Shown here: piece after piece, positions 7,961 to 16,228 of the stretch | How the letters are laid out: each line of letters begins with the position of its first letter | Numbering within the stretch: the stretch's first letter is position 1 | NCBI GenBank assembly: GCA_017433855.1 | Contig: JAFRGM010000006.1 | Location: 1-64,000 of the forward strand | Length of the DNA: 64,000 nt | Origin: Candidatus Saccharimonadota bacterium | GTDB taxonomy: Bacteria; Patescibacteriota; Saccharimonadia; Saccharimonadales; Saccharimonadaceae | Reading direction: 5' to 3' | Position numbers and translations under genes: made by a program | The notes under the pieces: model-generated | Databases searched by the model: none | What the model saw: the letters and a program-made list of their open reading frames with translations, nothing else | What the model was told of the DNA's origin: nothing

Positions 7961-8005
7961 TTTGAACAAATATTTTATACACTTGATTATAGCATGATTT
8001 TTTGA

Positions 8006-8073
8006 TATAATAGAAAAAGTTTTTCGGCCTTCTTAAGCTTAAGGGGTCGAAAAGGAAGGAAAATAATTTAATC
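8006..8073 (+). promoter_or_regulatory. rpsA promoter and leader hairpin
   Basis: TATAAT is at 8006-8011. The leader contains a hairpin pairing TTTTCGGCC (8021-8029) with GGGTCGAAAA (8044-8053) and a CTTAAGCTTAAG palindrome at its tip. An AAGGAAGG ribosome binding site follows, about 14 nt before ATG 8074. In other bacteria S1 controls its own mRNA through leader structures; whether this hairpin does so is inference. Confidence 0.5.
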
Positions 8074-9138
8074 ATGGCAAATGCCAAAAAATATACAATG
8101 GATGAGTTACTTTCAGACGAAAGTGCATCCAAGAAAGCCATTGCAGGGGACACCGTTACTGGTAAAGTCATCGCTGTTAAAAAGCACGAAATCTTAATCG
8201 ATCTCGGTGCGCAAGGTGTGGGGCTTGTGCCTCGCCGCGAAGCATCCTTTGCTCGCAATCTTAATGTTGGGGACGAGGTTTCTGCATCAGTTATTGATGC
8301 TGAAATGGACGACGGGTATGTCCTCCTCTCCCTCAGAAAAGCTGTCAAGGATAAAGGCTGGGACGAGATTCAGGCCAAGCTCGACAATGCCGAGACGGTC
8401 GAAATCACCCCATTTGACGCCAACCGTGGCGGTCTATTGGTGGAATATGAAGGTATCCGCGGCTTCTTGCCGGTATCGCAACTTTCCGCAGAGCATTATC
8501 CACGTGTTGGTAGTGCCGATAAAGACGAAATCTTGCAGCGTTTGAATTCGCTCGTTGGCAAGCAAATCAAAGTTCGCATCCTAGATGCCATTAAGAAAGA
8601 GAACAAACTTATCTTCTCTGAAAAAGAGGCTATCAAAGATGGTCTCGCTGAGCGCTTTGCCGAACTCAAAGTCGGCGACATCGTCAAAGGTGTAGTAACC
8701 GGTGTAGTAGATTTCGGCGTTTTTGTGAATGTCGACGGCATCGAAGGTCTAGTCCACATTTCCGAGATTTCTTGGGAGCGTGTCAACAATCCTTCTGATT
8801 ACGTTAAGGTCGGCGATGAAATCGAAGCTAAGATTATTGCCATTGACAAAGAGCGCCTTTCGCTCTCTATGAAACAGCTCGTGGAAGATCCATGGCTCAG
8901 CGAAGTCGAGAACCTCAAAAAAGGCGACAAGGTAGAAGGTACGGTTACCCGTATAACTCCATTTGGCGCATTCGTGCAGATTAGCCCAGCCGTAGAGGCC
9001 CTTGTGCACGTCTCTGAGCTTGGCGAAGGCTCTGATGTAGATCCAGAGAAGGTATTTACTCTCAATGAGCGCAAGTCCTTCAAGGTCTTAGACATCGATA
9101 AGGACGGTCGTAAAATTTCGCTATCTATTGCGAAATAA
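8074..9138 (+). CDS. rpsA: 30S ribosomal protein S1, four-domain form
   Basis: The protein has 354 residues with four S1 (OB-fold) repeats, at about 22-90, 105-180, 197-267 and 283-353. The last two carry the typical pattern D-F-G-V-F-V-x-V-D-G-I-E-G-L-V-H-I-S-E and its variant F-G-A-F-V-Q-I. S1 binds mRNA at the 30S subunit and helps initiation. E. coli S1 has six repeats and 557 residues, so this is a reduced form, like those of Firmicutes and other Patescibacteria. It is a single-gene unit with its own promoter and terminator. Confidence 0.9.
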   Translation: MANAKKYTMDELLSDESASKKAIAGDTVTGKVIAVKKHEILIDLGAQGVGLVPRREASFARNLNVGDEVSASVIDAEMDDGYVLLSLRKAVKDKGWDEIQAKLDNAETVEITPFDANRGGLLVEYEGIRGFLPVSQLSAEHYPRVGSADKDEILQRLNSLVGKQIKVRILDAIKKENKLIFSEKEAIKDGLAERFAELKVGDIVKGVVTGVVDFGVFVNVDGIEGLVHISEISWERVNNPSDYVKVGDEIEAKIIAIDKERLSLSMKQLVEDPWLSEVENLKKGDKVEGTVTRITPFGAFVQISPAVEALVHVSELGEGSDVDPEKVFTLNERKSFKVLDIDKDGRKISLSIAK

Positions 9139-9172
9139 CTCCGCCTCTTAGATATTAGCCCACAAGGCTAGC

Positions 9173-9202
9173 AAAAAGACGGGTATAATGCTCGTCTTTT
9201 TT
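9173..9202 (+). terminator. Terminator of rpsA
   Basis: AAAAAGAC pairs with GTCTTTTT around a 12-14 nt loop that itself contains TATAAT. The T-run on the plus strand ends the rpsA transcript. Confidence 0.7.
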
Positions 9203-9237
9203 GCAGATTCTTTTTCGACTATGATATAATTATCATT

Positions 9238-10959
9238 ATGAAAACTGCAAAAAAAGACCTTGCAAAACGACCCTGGTCTAAATACTATCAAGAAGAAAAT
9301 ATTCCGCAAAGCATTGAATATCCAGATTGTTCCATGGTAGACATGGTCATACAATCTGCCGAAAAATGGCCTGACAATGTCGCCTATTCCTATTATGGAC
9401 ACAAAGTTACCTATAAAAACTTCGTCAAAAAGATTGAGAAAACCGCCCGCGCTCTCAAAAATTACGGGGTTAAAGAAGGTGATCGAGTCACAATTTGTAT
9501 GCCCAACACTCCAGAGGGAATTACCATGGTGTATGCTGTTAACATGGTTGGTGCAATTTGTAACATGGTTCACCCTCTCTCCTCAGAGAAGGAGCTCGAA
9601 TACTATATTAAAGTCGCCGACTCCAAATATGTCTTAGTCATCGATGCGGTTTTTGATAAGATTTACCGTTTGCGCGACACGGCTGGCTTAGAGCGCATTA
9701 TCGTTGTGCGCCCGTCAGATGGCCTAGGCTTTCTTAAGAAAAAGCTTTACAATACTCTTCACATCAAGAAGGTGCGCCTCCCGGTCAATGATAGCCGAGT
9801 AGTATTATGGGAAGATTTTATTGCGAATTCGTATTTTTATCAGGGGAATTACCATGAAGAACGCAGTGGGTCCGACCCTGCTGTCATTATGTACTCTGGC
9901 GGTACAACTGGCGCTCCTAAGGCCACTCTGCTATCCAATCTCAACATTAACGCTGAATCAATCTGTGACGGCACCATGATTCGCCAAATTGTCCCTGGTG
10001 CTACAGTCTTATCTATTTTGCCTATTTTTCATTGTTTTGGACTTGGCATTTGTATTCATACGCCACTCTGTAAGGGCATGGGCTGTATTCTGATCCCGGC
10101 TTTCTCGCATAAGCAATTTGCGGACATCATTAAGAAAAACAGCCCAAGTTTCATCGTTGGCGTGCCTACGCTTTTTGAAGCGCTCATCAACACCAAATTA
10201 AAATCTAACGATCTGGAATCCGTTACCGCTGTCATATGCGGCGGCGACGCGCTTACCGAAACATTGCGTGACAAAGTTAATGAATTTTTGAAAGAACATG
10301 GCTCAAGCGCTAAAATTCGTGTGGGCTACGGTCTCACCGAGGGGTCGGGGGCAGTCTGTCTATCGCCTGAACACACATTTTCCGATGGTATTATCGGCGT
10401 GCCATTCCCAGATACCGATTTCAAAATCATCAAAAACAACACCCTCACCGAGCTCCCTATAGGCAAAGAAGGCGAAATATGCATCTCTAGTCCTCTTGTT
10501 ATGATGGGGTACCTTGGTGACGATGTCGAAACTGCTCAAACCCTTCGTTTGCATGATGATGGCAAAGTCTGGCTTCATACTGGCGACATTGGCTATCTAG
10601 GCGAAGATGGTCTTATCTATTTTGCCCAACGTCTAAAACGCATTATTATTTCTTCTGGCTACAATATTTACCCTACCCACCTAGAGTCTATCATCAATTC
10701 TCATGAAGCGGTCTTAACCTCTACTGTCATTGGTATTGACCATCCGTACAAGGGTCAAGTTCCTAAGGCCTTTATCGTCTTAAAACCCGGCTACAAAGCC
10801 AGTAAGCGCTTAGAGCGCGAGATTAGAGAGCTACTAGAGCGCAATATCCCTATTTACGCCCTACCTACTGCTTACGAGTTCCGTGACAAACTCCCCACTA
10901 CTTTGGTTGGCAAGGTTGCTTTCAAGAAACTTGAAGCCGAAGAAAAGGCCAAAAAATAA
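9238..10959 (+). CDS. AMP-forming acyl-CoA synthetase / ligase (FadD-like)
   Basis: The protein has 573 residues. It carries the ANL-superfamily motifs: Y-S-G-G-T-T-G-A-P-K near 219-228 (P-loop), G-Y-G-L-T-E-G near 362, and H-T-G-D-I-G-Y near 446 followed by R-L-K-R-I-I-I-S-S-G-Y-N. It would adenylate a carboxylic acid and transfer it to CoA or another thiol. Long-chain fatty acid is the most likely substrate from overall similarity. No fatty-acid synthesis genes are seen, so it may activate scavenged fatty acids. TATAAT lies 7 nt before ATG 9238 with TTGCAG 18 bp upstream, suggesting a leaderless message. The next gene starts 2 bp after the stop. Confidence 0.85.
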   Translation: MKTAKKDLAKRPWSKYYQEENIPQSIEYPDCSMVDMVIQSAEKWPDNVAYSYYGHKVTYKNFVKKIEKTARALKNYGVKEGDRVTICMPNTPEGITMVYAVNMVGAICNMVHPLSSEKELEYYIKVADSKYVLVIDAVFDKIYRLRDTAGLERIIVVRPSDGLGFLKKKLYNTLHIKKVRLPVNDSRVVLWEDFIANSYFYQGNYHEERSGSDPAVIMYSGGTTGAPKATLLSNLNINAESICDGTMIRQIVPGATVLSILPIFHCFGLGICIHTPLCKGMGCILIPAFSHKQFADIIKKNSPSFIVGVPTLFEALINTKLKSNDLESVTAVICGGDALTETLRDKVNEFLKEHGSSAKIRVGYGLTEGSGAVCLSPEHTFSDGIIGVPFPDTDFKIIKNNTLTELPIGKEGEICISSPLVMMGYLGDDVETAQTLRLHDDGKVWLHTGDIGYLGEDGLIYFAQRLKRIIISSGYNIYPTHLESIINSHEAVLTSTVIGIDHPYKGQVPKAFIVLKPGYKASKRLEREIRELLERNIPIYALPTAYEFRDKLPTTLVGKVAFKKLEAEEKAKK

Positions 10960-10961
10960 TT

Positions 10962-11450
10962 ATGCTCTGGAAAATCTTACTTATCTTACTCATTTCGATG
11001 GTTCCGCTCATCGAATTGCGCGGCGCTATTCCTATTGCTGTTGGCATGGACTTGGGGCTGCCAGAATGGCTAGTTTTGACCGTAGCTTCACTAGGCAATA
11101 TCTTGCCTGTGCCCATTATCTATCTATTTGCGCGCAAGTTTCTAGAATGGGGCAGCAACCGCAAATGGCCGCCCATTAAGAATTTTTGCCAATTCTGCCT
11201 CAAAAAAGGCAATCGGGCTGGCGACAAACTCTTAAGTGAAGCCAAATCTGGTGTCTATTTTGCACTTTTTCTCTTTGTTGCTGTGCCCATCCCCGGCACT
11301 GGTGCCTGGACTGGCACCCTAGCCGCCAGTATCTTAAACTTAGACTTCAAAAAAACCGTTATCGCCATTACTGCCGGTATTTTGGTGGCAGGACTGATCA
11401 TGCTGCTTGTATCGTTGGGCGTATTTAAAATCATATTTGGTGTGCTATAA
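10962..11450 (+). CDS. Small multidrug export-like membrane protein (COG2426)
   Basis: The protein has 162 residues with about four hydrophobic segments (near 3-25, 30-55, 90-115, 127-160). The motif V-P-I-P-G-T-G-A-W-T-G near residue 105 and the N-terminal E-L-R-G-A-I-P segment are typical of the PF06695 family. Transport activity of the family is poorly proven. It follows the acyl-CoA ligase by 2 bp, so the two are co-transcribed. Its stop codon (11448-11450) lies inside the -10 box of the ABC ATPase gene. Confidence 0.75.
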   Translation: MLWKILLILLISMVPLIELRGAIPIAVGMDLGLPEWLVLTVASLGNILPVPIIYLFARKFLEWGSNRKWPPIKNFCQFCLKKGNRAGDKLLSEAKSGVYFALFLFVAVPIPGTGAWTGTLAASILNLDFKKTVIAITAGILVAGLIMLLVSLGVFKIIFGVL

Positions 11451-11457
11451 TCGTAAT
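11446..11457 (+). promoter_or_regulatory. Leaderless -10 box overlapping a stop codon
   Basis: TATAAT at 11446-11451 contains the TAA stop of the upstream gene and lies 6 nt before ATG 11458. The ABC ATPase gene can therefore be read both from the upstream operon and from its own leaderless promoter. Confidence 0.5.
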
Positions 11458-12183
11458 ATGGAGAATGTAGTTACTGTCCAAAACTTTCGCATGGATTTTG
11501 GCCCCAAAACGGTCATTAAAGACCTCTCATTTGATGTGAAAAAAGGCGAGATTTTTGGTTTGCTCGGCAGTAATGGCTCTGGTAAAACTACCACCATCCG
11601 GGCGCTACTCGGCTTTTACACCCCCACCAGTGGCAAACTTCTCATTGATGGCAAGCCATACAACCCAGAAGGCAGCAATATAACCGTAGGTTACTTGCCA
11701 GAAGAGCGGGGGCTCTATCGTAAAGAAACCGTTTTAGATAACCTTATCTATTTTGGTGAGCTTAAGTGCTTGCCAAATCCACGAGAGTGGGCCTTAAAGT
11801 ACCTTCAACGTGTCAAGCTCCTAGACAAAGCCAACGAAAAGCTAGAGCGGCTATCTGGTGGTCAGCAGCAAAAAGTACAATTGGGTATTACTATAATGAA
11901 TCATCCAAAATTACTTATCCTAGATGAGCCGACTAAGGGTTTTGACCCCATGAACCGTCAGCTCCTCATGGGTATTATAGATGAGCTTCATCGGGAGGGC
12001 ACTGCAGTCATCTTAATTACGCATTACATGGATGAGGTTGAGAAACTTTGTGACCGTGCCATACTTCTAAAAGATGGTGTCGCACACGCCTATGGTACCA
12101 TTTCCGAAATCAGAAAGCAGTTCAATGGTAAATCGCTCGAACAAATTTTTGTTAAGGTCTATGGAGAAGATGATTATGCATAA
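11458..12183 (+). CDS. ABC transporter ATP-binding protein (ABC-2 / NatA type)
   Basis: The protein has 241 residues. It has Walker A G-S-N-G-S-G-K-T-T near 36-44, signature L-S-G-G-Q-Q-Q near 131, and Walker B L-L-I-L-D-E-P-T near 150, followed by the H-loop I-T-H-Y. The start is ATG 11458, because the frame upstream lies inside the preceding gene and a TATAAT box sits 6 nt before it. It overlaps the permease gene by 8 bp, so the two make one exporter. Substrate class is unknown; NatA-type systems export Na+, drugs or peptides. Confidence 0.85.
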   Translation: MENVVTVQNFRMDFGPKTVIKDLSFDVKKGEIFGLLGSNGSGKTTTIRALLGFYTPTSGKLLIDGKPYNPEGSNITVGYLPEERGLYRKETVLDNLIYFGELKCLPNPREWALKYLQRVKLLDKANEKLERLSGGQQQKVQLGITIMNHPKLLILDEPTKGFDPMNRQLLMGIIDELHREGTAVILITHYMDEVEKLCDRAILLKDGVAHAYGTISEIRKQFNGKSLEQIFVKVYGEDDYA

Positions 12184-13402
12184 AAAAACTGATGCAAACC
12201 GCAATAGAAGTCGAACTTTTATAGTTGCCAAATTCGAGTTCCTGCGTCAAATTAAAAAGCCGGCCTTCTGGGCAGCTACACTTCTGATTCCGATTTTTCT
12301 AGTCGGCATGTTCTTAATTGGCTTTTTCTCAGAGCGCGGTGATTTATCTGGTGACGTCACGCCTGATACGGATACTAGTATTGCGATTACCGATGAGGCC
12401 GGCATTTTGCCAGCCGATGCGCAGTTTGTTATAGACGGCGATCGCGAACAGGGGATAGAAATGGTTAAGAACCACGAAATAGATCTGTATTTCTACATTC
12501 CTGCCGATTTTGCTAGCACTAACCGCATTGAATCATATCATATCGTAGAAGGGCTCGACATTTTTAACACCGATAAAAATATCATTAAGGGCATTTTAAC
12601 GCAATATGCCATCCAAAAAATTGACCCCGTCGACGTCACCATCCTTACAGGCAGTTTTGAGGTTGCCGATAACCAGCTCACCGCCAATGGGGAATTATCA
12701 AATGCCCTCGGCGAGGCCATCATCCCATTGATTTTTCTAGTCACGTTTTTCGTGCTAATTTGTCTATTTGGTAACCGGTTCCTGCTTTCAGTCGTTGAGG
12801 AAAAAGAGAACCGTATCAGCGAGATGGTTTTAACTTCTGTGTCCGCCAAGCATTTAATTGTCGGCAAAATCATAGCAATGCTATCTTTAGGCTTAGTGCA
12901 GATTCTAACCCTAGTCCTACCAATCGTTATTATTTTGTTTATTTACCGCGACAACGAAATTGTTACGTCAATTTTCTCTATGATAGAGATAGACCCAGCA
13001 AGTATCATTCTCAGTTTCGTTTTCTTCATCTTTTCGGTACTAATTTTTGCCGGCTTGTGCATGTTTATCGGCGCTATTACCCCCACAGCTCGCGACGCCT
13101 CGCAGTACGTCGCGCCAGTCATTATCGGTATTTTTTGTCCACTCTATTTTGTTCAAAGCTTTCTTGCCGCCGAACCAAGCTTCTTGACCGAATTTTTCAC
13201 CTTTTTCCCACTTTCTGCGCCGTTTTCGCTCATGCTCCGCAGCGCTCTTGGCACGCTTAGCCTTCCAGAGGCCATCATCGGGCTAGTGGAGCTGGGCACG
13301 CTCGCCATTTCTTCAATTTGGCTCACCGTTCGCACCTTTGAACGTAATGCCATTAACTTTGAAATCGTCAAACCAAAGTTTCTATGGAAAAAGATTTTCT
13401 AG
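12176..13402 (+). CDS. ABC-2 type transporter permease (NatB-like)
   Basis: The protein has 408 residues from ATG 12176 (GGAG about 9 nt upstream; in-frame ATGs at 12161 and 12170 are alternatives). A first membrane helix near residues 30-52 is followed by a large extracytoplasmic domain of ~140 residues and then a block of five or six helices. This is the layout of ABC-2 export permeases of the NatB/YhaP type. It partners the ATPase just upstream. Its last 19 bp overlap the MazF-like gene. Confidence 0.75.
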   Translation: MHKKTDANRNRSRTFIVAKFEFLRQIKKPAFWAATLLIPIFLVGMFLIGFFSERGDLSGDVTPDTDTSIAITDEAGILPADAQFVIDGDREQGIEMVKNHEIDLYFYIPADFASTNRIESYHIVEGLDIFNTDKNIIKGILTQYAIQKIDPVDVTILTGSFEVADNQLTANGELSNALGEAIIPLIFLVTFFVLICLFGNRFLLSVVEEKENRISEMVLTSVSAKHLIVGKIIAMLSLGLVQILTLVLPIVIILFIYRDNEIVTSIFSMIEIDPASIILSFVFFIFSVLIFAGLCMFIGAITPTARDASQYVAPVIIGIFCPLYFVQSFLAAEPSFLTEFFTFFPLSAPFSLMLRSALGTLSLPEAIIGLVELGTLAISSIWLTVRTFERNAINFEIVKPKFLWKKIF

Positions 13403-13770
13403 ATTGGACAGCGGTAAAAAATAAACTACACAATAATGGCGCAGTTGTGGAGTTTTCAGAAGGTCAAGTTTGGTGGGCGGCCATCGGTAGAAATATCGGC
13501 GTGGAAATTAACGGAAAGAACGAAGATTATTCTAGGCCAGTAATTATTTTCAAGAAACTATGCGACCTCTGTTTTCTAGCCATTCCACTCACATCTCAAC
13601 CACATAGCGGTACTTGGTATGTTCATTTTAATTTTCAAGGCAGAGACCAATATGCCGTTTTATCTCAAATACGGTTAATGAGTGTTTTTCGCCTCTATAA
13701 TCGTATGGGCAAGCTCTCTGCCGGAGATTACGATAAAATCCAGGCGGGTTTTAAAAAACTAATTCAATAA
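13384..13770 (+). CDS. PemK/MazF-like protein, no adjacent antitoxin
   Basis: The protein has 128 residues. The segment G-Q-V-W-W-A-A-I-G-R-N-I-G-V-E near residues 28-42, then R-P-V-I-I-F-K-K and L-A-I-P-L-T-S, follows the fold pattern of MazF/PemK endoribonucleases, and an S-Q-I-R-L-M-S segment matches the conserved Q-x-R region. MazF enzymes cleave mRNA at short motifs. A MazE-like antitoxin gene is missing on both sides. The gene is tied to the exporter by a 19-bp overlap, so it may be a domesticated RNA-binding or regulatory relative rather than an active toxin. Confidence 0.65.
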   Translation: MEKDFLDWTAVKNKLHNNGAVVEFSEGQVWWAAIGRNIGVEINGKNEDYSRPVIIFKKLCDLCFLAIPLTSQPHSGTWYVHFNFQGRDQYAVLSQIRLMSVFRLYNRMGKLSAGDYDKIQAGFKKLIQ

Positions 13771-13854
13771 AAAATACCCCCCAACCTTTCGATTGGGAGA
13801 ACGACTAATTGTCGAATATACTTATATTATATCAAACTTGTGGCAAAAAATCAA
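13769..13854 (-). ncRNA. Candidate small RNA with promoter and terminator (minus strand)
   Basis: On the minus strand TTGATT (13849-13854) and TATAAT (13826-13831) are separated by 17 bp. A transcript from about 13819 would contain a CGAC/GTCG hairpin and then a C-C-C-A-A-T-C / G-G-T-T-G-G-G stem with a GAAA loop, ending in six U (revcomp of 13769-13774). The RNA would be about 50 nt and has no open frame. It lies between the MazF-like gene and tRNA-Asn. It could also be read-through processing from the tRNA. Confidence 0.5.
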
Positions 13855-13893
13855 GAGTTTTATGCGAGTCTGCTGTCTCTTTGCATAAAAAAA

Positions 13894-13968
13894 TGGCTCC
13901 CCCGGCCAGACTCGAACTGGCAACCTCGAAGTTAACAGCTTCTTGCTCCACCATTGAGCTACAGGGGA
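13894..13968 (-). tRNA. tRNA-Asn(GTT)
   Basis: The minus strand folds as a complete tRNA. The acceptor stem TCCCCTG pairs with CGGGGGA, discriminator G and an encoded CCA follow, the anticodon loop reads CTGTTAACT with anticodon GTT, and the T-loop is GTTCGAGTC. The 3' CCA is followed directly by seven U. A hairpin ACGCAC/GTGCGT lies in the leader region at about 13980-14002. Confidence 0.93.
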
Positions 13969-14081
13969 ATACCAAATTTACGCACCCTCTCCCAAGTGCG
14001 TATATCTATAATAGCATATTTTTTCAAAATGTGGTAAAATAAATACAGATTTTATTAATTAACTTAGGAAGAAGGAGCAGG

Positions 14082-15848
14082 ATGGAAGAAAAAACAATTC
14101 AAATTGCTGGGTCAATTACGGTTGACGAATTAGCATCCGCTCTTGGCCTCTCTGTCACCGAGCTAATCGGCACTCTATTCAAAAACGGTATCGTCGCCAC
14201 CATTAATCAGCGCCTAGATTTTGAGACGGCCAGTATTATTATTGATGAGTTAGGGCTTAAAAATGTTAAGCTTGAAAAGAAAAACACCGCCACCCGTACA
14301 AGCAACTTTCATCGAGAGCTATCCGACAAAGCTGTTAGTCGCCCACCAGTAGTGGCTATTATGGGGCACGTAGATCACGGTAAAACTACACTCCTAGACA
14401 CCTTACTGCACAAAAAGACCGTCGAGGGCGAGGCTGGTGGCATCACTCAACATATTTCTGCCTACCAACTCAAGCACAATGACCGCACCGTCACTTTTCT
14501 TGACACTCCTGGCCACGAAGCATTTGCGGCCATCCGTCAGCACGGAGCCATGCTTACTGATATTGTTGTTATCATGGTGGCTGCCGACGATGGCGTTAAG
14601 CCACAGACGGTTGAGGCCATCAACTTTGCCAAATCTGCCAATGCTAAGATCATCGTAGCTATCAACAAAATCGACCGCGAGGGCGCCGACATTGATCGTA
14701 CTAAGGCCGATCTATCTAACCATGGTTTACAGCCAGAGGAATGGGGCGGCGACGTCACTATGGTGCCGATTTCCGCAAAACAAGGCACCAACCTCGAAGA
14801 GCTCCTAGATATGATTTTGCTTACAGCTGATATCGAGGAACTCAAGGCCGACATTGACATCCCGGCTGAGGGGCTAGTCATTGAGTCACACATGGAAACC
14901 GGCAAAGGCTCCGTTGTCAATCTCTTAGTCACCGGTGGTGAGCTCAAAACTGGCGATTTCATTGTGGCTGGGTCCACCTATGGTAAAATTCGCACTATGC
15001 TAGATTGGCAGGGCAAACCTAAGGGGAAGGCTACGCCATCCACCCCAGTCACGGTTACTGGCTTCAAAGAACTTCCTAATTTCGGCGACCGTTTTGTTGA
15101 AGTTTCAGACGAAAAAACCGCTCGCAAGATGGCACTTCTCAATGCAGAGCAAATCATGAACGAATCCGCCTCGGCCAACGTCACTAGTACCGATCTTTTA
15201 CGCATGATGAACGTGGCTGATAATTCCAAAGTCCTAAATGTTATCGTCAAGGGCGACGTGCTCGGCTCTGTCACCTCTGTCGTAGATTCGCTCAAACTCA
15301 TCGATACTCATGGCGAGATTACCTTAAATATCGTTTCTACCGGTGTCGGCGACATCAATGAAAACGACGTGTATATGGCGGCGGGTGGCAACACCATTAT
15401 CTATGGCTTCAACGTATCGGTGCCAATTAATATTTCTAAAATGGCAGCGCGTGACAATATCCCAGTACGCACTTACAAGATTATCTATGAACTATTAGAT
15501 GACGCCAAGCATGAAATGGAGAACCTTCTTGATGCTGAGATTATCGAAACTGATCAGGGTGAAATGAAAGTTCTTGGCGTATTCCGTACCGAAAAAACCA
15601 GCATCATCGCTGGCGGAGAAGTTCTAAAGGGGAACGCCAAACCTGGCTTCTTGGCTCGTGTAGTTCGCAACAAGGAATATCTTGGCGAAGTTGAGGTTGT
15701 CTCTGTCCAAAAGGAAAAAATGGACGTCAAGGAACTCGTAGCTGGCGAAACTGGTGGCCTGGCCCTTAAGACCACCCAAAAAATCGCTCTCGAAATTGGC
15801 GATCGTCTTAAATTCTTCACTCGTGAAACCAAAAAGCGCACCTTATAG
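14082..15848 (+). CDS. infB: Translation initiation factor IF-2
   Basis: The protein has 588 residues, much shorter than E. coli IF-2 (890), because the long N-terminal extension is reduced to one IF2_N-like domain (~5-55). The G domain has G-H-V-D-H-G-K-T near 96-103, D-T-P-G-H near 141, and N-K-I-D near 195. Domain II, III and the fMet-tRNA-binding C-terminal barrel follow. It positions initiator tRNA on the 30S subunit in a GTP-dependent way. An AGAAGGAG ribosome binding site precedes ATG 14082. fmt and def, which act in the same start-Met pathway, lie just downstream on the other strand. Confidence 0.95.
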   Translation: MEEKTIQIAGSITVDELASALGLSVTELIGTLFKNGIVATINQRLDFETASIIIDELGLKNVKLEKKNTATRTSNFHRELSDKAVSRPPVVAIMGHVDHGKTTLLDTLLHKKTVEGEAGGITQHISAYQLKHNDRTVTFLDTPGHEAFAAIRQHGAMLTDIVVIMVAADDGVKPQTVEAINFAKSANAKIIVAINKIDREGADIDRTKADLSNHGLQPEEWGGDVTMVPISAKQGTNLEELLDMILLTADIEELKADIDIPAEGLVIESHMETGKGSVVNLLVTGGELKTGDFIVAGSTYGKIRTMLDWQGKPKGKATPSTPVTVTGFKELPNFGDRFVEVSDEKTARKMALLNAEQIMNESASANVTSTDLLRMMNVADNSKVLNVIVKGDVLGSVTSVVDSLKLIDTHGEITLNIVSTGVGDINENDVYMAAGGNTIIYGFNVSVPINISKMAARDNIPVRTYKIIYELLDDAKHEMENLLDAEIIETDQGEMKVLGVFRTEKTSIIAGGEVLKGNAKPGFLARVVRNKEYLGEVEVVSVQKEKMDVKELVAGETGGLALKTTQKIALEIGDRLKFFTRETKKRTL

Positions 15849-15898
15849 CTTGAAATAATACTCCCGGTTTGTTATTATAAACATAAGGAGTATCAGAA

Positions 15899-16186
15899 AT
15901 GGAATTTGACGAAAAGTTTTTGCAAGAAATGGGGCTCTCTGCTATGCCAGAGCACGAAAAGCAGGCTTTTTTGAAATATATTGAAGTAGAAGTAGAGATT
16001 CGTATTGGCGAGCGCATCTCTAAGGGGCTCACAGCGACTCAGCTTAACGAATTCGACATGATTACCGACCCCGCCGAAGCTGCTAAATGGCTACAGAAAA
16101 ATCGCCCAGATTTTCGTGAAATTGTTGCTCGTACTATTGAAGAAATGAAATCGGAGATTCGTGCCAATCGCCATCGCTTGGTCTAG
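15899..16186 (+). CDS. Small helical protein, DUF5663-like
   Basis: The protein has 95 residues, is all-helical and acidic, with M-P-E-H-E-K near 20, a glutamate-rich helix, and W-L-Q-K-N-R-P-D-F near 65. This pattern resembles DUF5663, a small family common in Patescibacteria; the match is from memory of the family pattern. Function is unknown. AAGGAG lies upstream of ATG 15899, about 50 bp after infB. It is convergent with fmt. Confidence 0.55.
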   Translation: MEFDEKFLQEMGLSAMPEHEKQAFLKYIEVEVEIRIGERISKGLTATQLNEFDMITDPAEAAKWLQKNRPDFREIVARTIEEMKSEIRANRHRLV

Positions 16187-16228
16187 TCAGCTTAGTTTAG
16201 CCCCGCTACGCGCTTAACCCGCTCTAGA

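Noticed and set aside
13809-14042. Plus-strand open frame across the tRNA-Asn gene
   Set aside because: It is antisense to a complete tRNA and has no start signals.
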